A stretch of 5,063 bases of DNA, taken from the NCBI GenBank assembly GCA_019749855.1, contig JAIEPI010000157.1, positions 1 through 5,063 of the forward strand. The letters run 5' to 3'. A program made the position numbers and the translations under genes. The notes beneath the pieces were generated by a model. It searched no databases. It saw nothing but the letters and a program-made list of their open reading frames with translations, and was not told the DNA's origin. This stretch comes from Rickettsiales bacterium. Its GTDB lineage: Bacteria; Pseudomonadota; Alphaproteobacteria; Rickettsiales; UBA998. This document shows, one piece after another, positions 1-5,063 of the stretch (the stretch's first letter is position 1; the number at the start of each line of letters is the position of its first letter).

Positions 1-611
1 GGCAGGACAAAATACAAATACGAGACCATGAGGAACAATGTTCCAGCTGAGATGAGAAAAATAAAGCGCTCCCAGCCGGCATGATGATCGTAGGAGAGCG
101 TTAGCGCAAAAATGGCTTGCAGCTTGCTGATGAGAAAGGGCGTGAAAACGAACACCGTCATGACGATAAGAATTATGCCAATAATAATCAGAACCTGCAA
201 AATACTGAGCAATCGCCTGAACCAATAAGCGGGTGGCGTATGCACATGGTACGCTTTATTCAAAACAGTGCGCATGCCTTCCACCATCGAAGAGGAGGTC
301 CAGATCGCTCCTAAAATGGCGACGGTGAGAAAACCTTGCGGCGGGCCGCTGATGATCTCTGCCACCCGCGGTCGCAGCGCACTCACGGCTTCGGCGGGTA
401 AGTTGGTAAACATCAGCTCAACGAAGCCGGTGCCCAGCGCTCCTTGTCCAAAAAAGCCAGCGAGCGAGACAATCAGCACGAGAAAGGGAAAGAGCGCCAG
501 CAGGGCCAGAAACGTCAGATAACCCGCATGCTCAATGCCATCATGCTTGATGACCGCATTGTAGGCTGAGCGATAAATCAACCCCATTATGGTGCGAAAC
601 AATGTAATCAT
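1..611 (-). CDS. YihY/virulence factor BrkB family inner-membrane protein, partial (C-terminus beyond left edge)
   Basis: This is a multi-spanning inner-membrane protein of the YihY/BrkB family (once misnamed RNase BN), whose molecular function is not settled. About 203 residues are visible of a usual length near 290. Seen in the sequence: a first hydrophobic segment at residues 30-55 with the family-like run LALLALFPFLVLIV; the hallmark motif at about 99-121, AIWTSSSMVEGMRTVLNKAY, matching the family pattern of Trp, a Ser-rich turn and a following Leu-Asn-x-Ala-Tyr; a second hydrophobic stretch at about 135-161; and the beginning of another at about 186-203. I chose the ATG at 611. An in-frame ATG at 626 would add MIKIK, but it uses two ATA codons. 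Neither start has a good Shine-Dalgarno, and an in-frame TAA lies just upstream of the longer one. The gene is divergent from malate synthase. Family assignment is firm; a role in virulence or RNA processing should not be assumed. Confidence 0.87.
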   Translation of the reverse strand, partial: MITLFRTIMGLIYRSAYNAVIKHDGIEHAGYLTFLALLALFPFLVLIVSLAGFFGQGALGTGFVELMFTNLPAEAVSALRPRVAEIISGPPQGFLTVAILGAIWTSSSMVEGMRTVLNKAYHVHTPPAYWFRRLLSILQVLIIIGIILIVMTVFVFTPFLISKLQAIFALTLSYDHHAGWERFIFLISAGTLFLMVSYLYFVL

Positions 612-640
612 CTTTATTTTTATCATGCGCTGTTTTACTT

Positions 641-668
641 AGTGTAAGCCGGTGTGCCATGCGATCAA
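641..668 (-). promoter_or_regulatory. Possible sigma-70-like promoter for the yihY-type gene
   Basis: Read on the minus strand, TTGATC (668-663) and TACACT (646-641) are separated by 16 bases. They match four of six consensus positions each, including the key first, second and last bases of the -10 box. Transcription would begin near 634, giving a short leader of about 23 bases to the ATG at 611 and almost none to the ATG at 626, which mildly favours the shorter start. This is inferred from consensus only; matches of this quality arise by chance. Confidence 0.3.
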
Positions 669-712
669 GCCAATGTATCGCTTTTTAGCATGCGCGGAGG
701 ATGATTCTTGGA

Positions 713-721
713 AAGGGAGAG
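713..721 (+). promoter_or_regulatory. Ribosome binding site that fixes the aceB start
   Basis: The purine-rich run AAGGGAGAG includes GGGAG at 715-719, seven bases before the ATG at 727. It is the best Shine-Dalgarno in the window. It supports the ATG at 727 over the in-frame GTG at 652 and ATG at 673, which have none. Confidence 0.75.
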
Positions 722-726
722 ATTTC

Positions 727-2331
727 ATGGCACTGCATGCGCACACGTCTAACGCAGAAAGCTTGGTGATTCACGCAGAAATGCGAGCGGAGTGGCAATC
801 GATATTCACCCCGCAGGCGATGGGATTTGTGGCGGAGCTGGTTCAGCGCTTCCAAGAGCGACGTGAGGCCTTACTCGTAGCGCGTCAGGAACGTCAGCAA
901 CGCATTGCCGCCGGTGAAATGCCGGATTTCCGAGCTGACACGGTGTCGATTCGTACGTCTGAATGGACGGTGGCACCGATTCCACCCGCCTTACAAGATC
1001 GCCGCGTTGAGATTACAGGGCCTGCAGAGCCTAAAATGATCATCAATGCGCTCAATAGCGGCGCCAAAGTGTTCATGGCCGATTTGGAGGACGCGCTGTG
1101 TCCCAGTTGGGAGCGCGTTGCGGAGGGGCAAAAAGCGCTGTTTGATGCTGCGCGCCACTCGCTTCAGTGGCAGAGTCCAGAGGGAAAAACCTACACGCTG
1201 AATGAGTCGATTGCCACCCTGATTGTGCGACCGCGCGGCTGGCACCTGCCGGAGAAACACATCACACAGAATGGACAGCCGGTGAGTGGTGCGCTGGTGG
1301 ATTTCGGGCTGTTCTTTTTTCACAATGCCGTGCATATGGCAGCGCAGGGAACTGGCCCGTTCTTTTACCTGCCCAAGATTGAGAGCATGGAAGAGGCGCA
1401 ATTATGGGCGGATGTATTTGCCTATGCCGAAGAGCGCCTCGGCCTCACGCATGGCACCATCAAAGCCACCGTGCTGATCGAGACGATTCTGGCCGCTTTT
1501 GAAATGGACGAAATTCTATACGCGCTGCGTGATTATTGCTGCGGCCTGAATTGTGGGCGCTGGGACTATATTTTCAGCTTCATCAAAAAGTTCCATATGC
1601 GCCCTGATTTCGTGTTGCCTGAGCGTGCTCAGGTTACCATGAAAACCCCGTTTCTAACGGCCTATTATTTGTTGCTCATTAAAACCTGTCACCGGCGGGG
1701 TGCCTTCGCGATGGGCGGTATGGCGGCGCAGATCCCTGTGAAGGACGATGCTGCCGCCAATGAGAAGGCCTTTGCCGCTGTACGTGCCGATAAGGAGCGC
1801 GAAGCATCGGCCGGCCATGATGGCACCTGGGTGGCGCACCCCGCATTGGTGCCAGTGGCGCTGGAAGTGTTTAATCACTTTATGCCGCACAGCAATCAAG
1901 TCTCGAAGCAACGGGCAGATGTGACTGTTTCGGCGGTAGATCTGTTGGCGATTCCGTCAGGAACCATTACGCACGCGGGACTTCGCAATAACATTAATGT
2001 GGCATTACAATATCTGGCTGCGTGGCTATCCGGTTTCGGTGCCGTGCCAATTCATCACCTGATGGAAGATGCCGCTACGGCGGAGATTTCGCGCTCTCAA
2101 TTGTGGCAATGGGTGTATCATGGGGCTTCGCTTGAATCGGGCGAAATCATTACGCACGCGATGATCGCAGATGTGCTTGAGGAGGAACTGTCAGTGGTTC
2201 TGCCACAAGAAGGCAGCGCATACTTTGCTGAGGGATCCTTTGCCAAAGCGGCAAAATTACTGCGAGAGCTAGTGGAGGATACGCAATTTAAGCCTTTCCT
2301 CACCGAACCTGCTTACGCTTTGCTGGCATAA
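727..2331 (+). CDS. aceB: Malate synthase A
   Basis: This cytosolic glyoxylate-cycle enzyme condenses glyoxylate with acetyl-CoA and water to give malate and CoA, with Mg2+. At 534 residues it is almost exactly the length of the E. coli AceB protein, and it is intact. Visible landmarks: MADLEDALCPSW at 117-128; RPRGWH at 168-173, which supplies the active-site Arg; VLIET at 249-253 with E252 as likely Mg2+ ligand; the signature at about 269-283, GLNCGRWDYIF, with D280 as likely second metal ligand; and MEDAATAEISR at 446-456, with D448 as the likely catalytic Asp. These roles are carried over from the family. The signature normally has His where this protein has Tyr270, followed by two cysteines. 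The start rests on a strong ribosome binding site. No isocitrate lyase gene is in view. A GNAT gene follows after 56 bases on the same strand. Confidence 0.97.
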   Translation: MALHAHTSNAESLVIHAEMRAEWQSIFTPQAMGFVAELVQRFQERREALLVARQERQQRIAAGEMPDFRADTVSIRTSEWTVAPIPPALQDRRVEITGPAEPKMIINALNSGAKVFMADLEDALCPSWERVAEGQKALFDAARHSLQWQSPEGKTYTLNESIATLIVRPRGWHLPEKHITQNGQPVSGALVDFGLFFFHNAVHMAAQGTGPFFYLPKIESMEEAQLWADVFAYAEERLGLTHGTIKATVLIETILAAFEMDEILYALRDYCCGLNCGRWDYIFSFIKKFHMRPDFVLPERAQVTMKTPFLTAYYLLLIKTCHRRGAFAMGGMAAQIPVKDDAAANEKAFAAVRADKEREASAGHDGTWVAHPALVPVALEVFNHFMPHSNQVSKQRADVTVSAVDLLAIPSGTITHAGLRNNINVALQYLAAWLSGFGAVPIHHLMEDAATAEISRSQLWQWVYHGASLESGEIITHAMIADVLEEELSVVLPQEGSAYFAEGSFAKAAKLLRELVEDTQFKPFLTEPAYALLA

Positions 2332-2360
2332 ATCAGGATGGCTAAAGAGCACTTGTCGCT

Positions 2361-2394
2361 GTGCATCACGCCTGCTAAATAGCCGTGATGAGCA
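2361..2394 (+). promoter_or_regulatory. Possible RNA hairpin covering the start codon of the GNAT gene
   Basis: ATCACG (2365-2370) pairs exactly with CGTGAT (2384-2389). An outer GTGC (2361-2364) can pair with GCAC (2391-2394) across a one-base bulge at 2390, and an inner GCT/AGC can close over an AAAT loop. The right arm contains both candidate start codons, GTG at 2385 and ATG at 2388. No U-run follows, so it is not an intrinsic terminator. It could hold down initiation of the acetyltransferase, but that is inference, and a stem of this size can arise by chance. Confidence 0.3.
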
Positions 2395-2888
2395 CTGACG
2401 ATCTGACCATTACGACTGCCACGCCAGACGAGTTTCCTGACATATGGCCCTTTTTTCGTGACATTCTCGCCGAGGGCATGACCTATGCCTATCCGCGTGA
2501 CGTGACGCTGGAGCAGGGGTGCGCCATCTGGTTTGAACGTGGTCGCCATGTGTTTATCGTGCGCGATACGCAGGGCAAAGTACTGGGCACCTGCTACTTA
2601 CGCGCCAATCGTGAGGGCCCTGCCAGTCATGTGGCCAATGCCGGATTCATGGTGGCACCTGAAGCGCGGGGCAAAGGTCTGGCGCGCCGCATGGGCGAAT
2701 TCATTATTGAACAAGCACGCACGCAGGGTTTTTTAGCGCTGCAGTTTAATTTTGTGGTATCGACCAATGCCATAGCGGTGCGCGCCTGGCAGTCCATTGG
2801 CATGAGTATTATCGGAACGATTCCCGAGGGGTATCAATTGCCCGATGGTCGCTTTGTCGATGCGCTGATTATGCATCGTAAACTGTAG
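2388..2888 (+). CDS. GNAT-family N-acetyltransferase
   Basis: This small cytosolic acetyltransferase (166 residues) would transfer an acetyl group from acetyl-CoA to an amine; the substrate is unknown. The fold reads through in order: strand 1 at residues 6-10, the helix region PDIWPFFRDILAEG at 17-30, strands around 54-72 (RHVFIVRD, then VLGTCYLR), and the acetyl-CoA motif A, VAPEARGKGLARRM, at 89-102, where R94-G95-K96-G97-L98-A99 is the pyrophosphate-binding loop. QFNFVVSTNAIAVRAW at 119-134 and GYQLPDGRFVDALIM near the end are typical of a subgroup often annotated simply as GNAT acetyltransferase or phosphinothricin-type acetyltransferase-like. A TAA at 2376 limits the start to GTG 2385 or ATG 2388; neither has a Shine-Dalgarno. 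The gene lies 56 bases after aceB on the same strand with no evident terminator, so co-transcription is plausible. Family certain, substrate not. Confidence 0.93.
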   Translation: MSTDDLTITTATPDEFPDIWPFFRDILAEGMTYAYPRDVTLEQGCAIWFERGRHVFIVRDTQGKVLGTCYLRANREGPASHVANAGFMVAPEARGKGLARRMGEFIIEQARTQGFLALQFNFVVSTNAIAVRAWQSIGMSIIGTIPEGYQLPDGRFVDALIMHRKL

Positions 2889-2902
2889 TGTATGTAAGCG
2901 AG
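2889..2902. other. Short convergent gap
   Basis: Only 14 bases separate the stop codons of the plus-strand GNAT gene and the minus-strand 542-residue gene. I see no stem followed by a U-run for either direction, so any terminator must lie inside one of the coding regions or be factor-dependent. Confidence 0.6.
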
Positions 2903-4531
2903 TTAGGCGCCAATGGCTCCTTGCTGAGCCTGATCATTGGCCGCATGGTTTGCTACACGTTCAACCCACGGATTTTTTGACAGGGCTTCCAGCTTATGGG
3001 TGATGCGCTGTGCAATCTGATCGGCGGTCGCATGTAATTGCGATTGCTGGGCTAGAAAGCTTGAGACACGATCAATCAGTGGTTTGCGGAAGGCTTCTGG
3101 CTGATGCATGGCAATGTTCGCGGTGGTGGCGTAAATATCTTCCACTTGCCCCAGCTTTTCCAAATCAAGCGTACCGTTTTTGGAGCATAGCGAATAGAGG
3201 GCATTCGTAACAATATAGACGACGGCGGTGGCCACACTCACCTGCCAGGCGTGAATACCCATGATTTTACCACTGGTAGGCTGATGGCTAAAGTTAGTGA
3301 TCACGCTTTTTTTCAAGGCGGCATAGGCTGCTTCCTCAGCCTTGAGCGCTTGCCTCGCCGTATCACGCAAGGCAAGTTGTGTGGCGTTGGCACCTGAGGC
3401 TAGCGCCTGCTCGGCTGCCTCTAATTCCTGTTTCATGCGCGCGATGCGTGGAACATATCCTTTTTCAAGATTTTCAACATCGTTGCGTGCGTTGACCTTC
3501 GGACGCTCATGCATTATGGCACCAATCACACCCAGCACGTTATTGGCGCCAGAGAAAACCCCAGCATAGCGCGTTGGCTTCGTGTTGAACCAGTCCACCA
3601 CCCGCGTAAAGGCGCCCCGATGATCAGGTTCAGGCGGCAACAACGCAGTGTTTTGCTGTGGCGTGGCCGATTCATCATTGGCCGGTGCGCTCGCATAGCT
3701 GACGGTCGCCGGCGTACCATAAGCCTGTGGACGAGATGTGGCCGGCTTCTCTTTCTCAGGCATTAAGCCCATGCTCTGACCAAAAGCAACTGAGATACCC
3801 TGAAACATTTTAAGCGGATTATCTTGCCGCTGATTCAGGCCCGCTTTTAGCAAGGTCAAACCACCCAGCGCCTGCACGACATGGTGGATGTCGGCTCCAT
3901 TTTTATTGAAAAACTCTGCTGTTTTGGTGAGTAAACCATGATCGCGTGCCAGTGCGTCGAGTAACTGGCGCTCCGTGCGGGGGACTTCAATACCCTCATG
4001 TTTGAGGTGCTCTCCCAGTTGCCGGTATAGGATGCCCAGTTGCATATCCGCGTCACTGCGGCCAAAGCCAGCAAGCACCGCACCAGAGGAGCCCCAGATC
4101 GCGCCAGTGGCGGCTTCTGCCCAATCCTTACGCAGCATGCCGGAGAGCGCCATCAGCGCATCGCCAATGAGATAGCCAACCCCCGTGATCGGCAGAAGCA
4201 CCTCATTTAACTTCTCTTTACTGCTTTTATGCGCGAGCGTATCCAGCGGTGTGAATTGGGTGATGGGCGTGCCATCAACTGCACCCAACTGACTGAGCGC
4301 GGTAAAGAGAGATTCGCGATCACCAAATTTCTGAACACGCAAGGCTGGCTTGCCATTTACCTCATCAGCATTGGTGAGGAACCCGCGAGCCTGCAGGCGC
4401 TCATTGAGATTCCTGAGTGTGCTCGCATCGGCGTTTTCTGGCGCATAAATCACCGCTTGCGGTGTTTTGCGGCCAGGCAACATTTCCACATGATGGAGTA
4501 GAGAAGCGGGGGAATTCCAGTGATAAAGCAT
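2903..4531 (-). CDS. Uncharacterised 542-residue protein with hydrophobic segments and a coiled coil
   Basis: I do not recognise this family. The N-terminus has no signal peptide. Residues 24-85 alternate as strand, helix, strand pair, helix (AVIYA; STLRNLNERLQARG; a Gly turn then ALRVQKF; RESLFTALSQLG), a small alpha/beta domain. Hydrophobic stretches lie at 111-132 and 141-157, joined by the short polar turn RKDW, so they could be a membrane hairpin. Weaker ones lie at 217-231 and 324-340, and the clearest membrane segment is 429-448 (VSVATAVVYIVTNALYSLCS). A Pro/Ala/Ser-rich, probably disordered linker spans about 256-306. Residues 350-408 are rich in Ala, Glu, Lys and Leu and probably form a coiled coil. 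The Gln/His/Ala-rich tail at 480-542 looks helical. The ATG at 4531 has a weak AGG upstream and an in-frame TGA before it, so the start is fairly safe. It lies downstream of an O-methyltransferase. Function unknown. Confidence 0.88.
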   Translation of the reverse strand: MLYHWNSPASLLHHVEMLPGRKTPQAVIYAPENADASTLRNLNERLQARGFLTNADEVNGKPALRVQKFGDRESLFTALSQLGAVDGTPITQFTPLDTLAHKSSKEKLNEVLLPITGVGYLIGDALMALSGMLRKDWAEAATGAIWGSSGAVLAGFGRSDADMQLGILYRQLGEHLKHEGIEVPRTERQLLDALARDHGLLTKTAEFFNKNGADIHHVVQALGGLTLLKAGLNQRQDNPLKMFQGISVAFGQSMGLMPEKEKPATSRPQAYGTPATVSYASAPANDESATPQQNTALLPPEPDHRGAFTRVVDWFNTKPTRYAGVFSGANNVLGVIGAIMHERPKVNARNDVENLEKGYVPRIARMKQELEAAEQALASGANATQLALRDTARQALKAEEAAYAALKKSVITNFSHQPTSGKIMGIHAWQVSVATAVVYIVTNALYSLCSKNGTLDLEKLGQVEDIYATTANIAMHQPEAFRKPLIDRVSSFLAQQSQLHATADQIAQRITHKLEALSKNPWVERVANHAANDQAQQGAIGA

Positions 4532-4605
4532 GTGCGCCTAGTAAATCAGTACTCTTAAGCATACGGTATAAGTGTTACAGCTTTGTGGCGGTGCGGTATG
4601 TTTCG
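4532..4605. other. Spacer between the O-methyltransferase and the unknown membrane-protein gene
   Basis: This stretch of 74 bases is more AT-rich than the flanking genes. It contains an imperfect dyad, ACTCTTA (4551-4557) against TAAGTGT (4569-4575), with one T-T mismatch and an 11-base loop. It lacks a U-run on the minus strand, so it is not an intrinsic terminator, and I find no good promoter for the unknown gene. The two minus-strand genes may therefore share a transcript, but this is only suggestive. Confidence 0.4.
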
Positions 4606-5063
4606 CTATTTTTTACGTGCAATGGTCAGCCCTTCGGAGGTTGGCAGAAGAATAGCATCGTAAAATGTTGTATCTGATAGGTGTTTGTTAAATGCACGCA
4701 TCGCATGTGTTGCTGCCGCAGAGACCCGTTGCTGCGGCTCGGCGTGGACGGCGCCAAAAAGCAGGCTGTTGTCCCCAATAATTAACCCACCCACACGAAT
4801 CATTGGTTCAACACACTGTAGATAATCAAGATATTCAGATTTCTGTGCATCAATAAACACAAGATCAAAGCGCTGATTAGTGAGGTGCGGCAATTGTTCA
4901 AGTGCTCGTCCTTTCAACAAAGTGATACGGGAATGGCACTCGGATTGTTCAAAAAAACCTTGCGCCATCTGCGCATGATGATCGTCGGCTTCGATGGTGA
5001 TGAGTTGCCCATGCGAAGGTAAGGCGCGTGCGAGCCACAAGGTGGAGTAGCCAACGAAGCTGC
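4606..5063 (-). CDS. Class I SAM-dependent O-methyltransferase (caffeoyl-CoA/catechol OMT-like), partial (N-terminus beyond right edge)
   Basis: This cytosolic enzyme would transfer a methyl group from S-adenosylmethionine to a hydroxyl, usually with a divalent metal; the substrate cannot be told. About 152 C-terminal residues are visible of a usual 210-225. The reading frame continues to the window edge, so an internal TTG at 5040 is not the start: upstream of it is SFVGYSTLWLARAL, the end of SAM-binding motif I. Then come LITIEADD, where the acidic residue ending motif II binds the SAM ribose; FDLVFIDAQKSEYLDYL, whose Asp after Ile is a metal ligand in the family; and GGLIIGDNSLLFGAV, whose Asp-Asn pair completes the metal site. 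The protein ends near the typical C-terminal strand with a basic RKK. All key residues in view are present, so the enzyme looks functional. It lies 74 bases upstream of the unknown 542-residue gene on the same strand. Confidence 0.93.
   Translation of the reverse strand, partial: SFVGYSTLWLARALPSHGQLITIEADDHHAQMAQGFFEQSECHSRITLLKGRALEQLPHLTNQRFDLVFIDAQKSEYLDYLQCVEPMIRVGGLIIGDNSLLFGAVHAEPQQRVSAAATHAMRAFNKHLSDTTFYDAILLPTSEGLTIARKK

Larger units (their letters stand above)
612..726. other. Divergent intergenic spacer between the yihY-type gene and aceB
   Basis: This spacer of about 115 bases must hold the control signals of both divergent genes. Apart from the possible minus-strand promoter and the aceB ribosome binding site, I see no clear promoter for aceB, no long inverted repeat and no terminator. 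The heptamer CATGCGC occurs at 624 and 689 and again inside aceB, but it is too short to call an operator. A reading frame from the GTG at 652 is open into aceB, but it has no ribosome binding site and its peptide does not look like a malate synthase N-terminus. Confidence 0.5.

Noticed and set aside
117..522. Plus-strand open frames in the left 520 bases
   Set aside because: They lie opposite the yihY-type gene, encode low-complexity arginine/serine-rich peptides, and have no homology-like motifs; the minus strand explains this region fully.
652..726. In-frame extension of malate synthase from the GTG at 652, adding 25 residues
   Set aside because: No ribosome binding site, a peptide unlike malate synthase N-termini, and a strong ribosome binding site before the ATG at 727 that gives the usual family length.
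701..769. Short open frame starting at ATG 701, a possible leader peptide overlapping the aceB start
   Set aside because: The GGAGG abuts the ATG with no spacing, the frame differs from aceB, and the peptide has no attenuation-like codon bias.
991..1401. 136-codon minus-strand open frame inside aceB
   Set aside because: It is antisense to a conserved part of malate synthase; its sequence has no recognisable domain and is best explained as a shadow of aceB codon usage.
2347..2396. Direct repeat GAGCACT at about 2347 and 2390 flanking the GNAT start
   Set aside because: Seven bases, no further copies and no mobile-element content between them; compatible with chance.
2915..2930. Inverted repeat GGCTC-n6-GAGCC near the end of the unknown gene
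   Set aside because: It sits within the last codons with no following U-run on either strand; the stem is only 5 bases.
4451..4468. Perfect 6-base inverted repeat CACCGC-tt-GCGGTG followed by TTTT on the plus strand, resembling a terminator
   Set aside because: It lies inside the coding region of the minus-strand gene, no plus-strand gene ends before it, and the stem is short with a loop too tight to form fully.
5038..5040. TTG at 5040 as the start of the O-methyltransferase
   Set aside because: The frame continues upstream to the window edge and encodes the end of SAM-binding motif I (SFVGYST), so the gene is truncated by the window, not started there.

Overview
The window looks like ordinary chromosomal DNA from a Gram-negative bacterium, most likely a proteobacterium. 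Base composition is close to 50% GC, gene density is high, and the set pairs a proteobacterial-style malate synthase A with a YihY/BrkB-type inner-membrane protein. An alphaproteobacterial origin is my best guess from the flavour of the proteins, but nothing here proves it. I see no tRNA, rRNA, insertion sequence, CRISPR array or phage gene.

Layout. On the minus strand, positions 1-611 hold the N-terminal two thirds of a YihY/BrkB membrane protein that runs off the left edge. A roughly 115-base divergent spacer follows. It carries the strong ribosome binding site of the next gene and a possible sigma-70-like promoter for yihY. On the plus strand, 727-2331 is a complete malate synthase A (aceB), and 2388-2888 is a complete small GNAT acetyltransferase whose start lies inside a possible RNA hairpin. 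Only 14 bases then separate it from a convergent minus-strand gene (2903-4531), a 542-residue protein of unknown function with several hydrophobic segments, a Pro/Ala-rich linker and a predicted coiled coil. At the right edge (4606-5063, minus strand) is the C-terminal part of a class I SAM-dependent O-methyltransferase. It lies upstream of, and co-directional with, the unknown gene.

How the genes fit together. Malate synthase points to glyoxylate metabolism (growth on acetate or fatty acids), but isocitrate lyase is not in the window. The GNAT gene may be co-transcribed with aceB, with a 56-base gap and no clear terminator between them. The methyltransferase and the 542-residue protein may form a second unit with a 74-base gap. 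I see no sign that the whole window is one dedicated system. The least explained item is the 542-residue membrane/coiled-coil protein. Secondary points of interest are a His-to-Tyr change in the malate synthase signature and the hairpin over the GNAT start.
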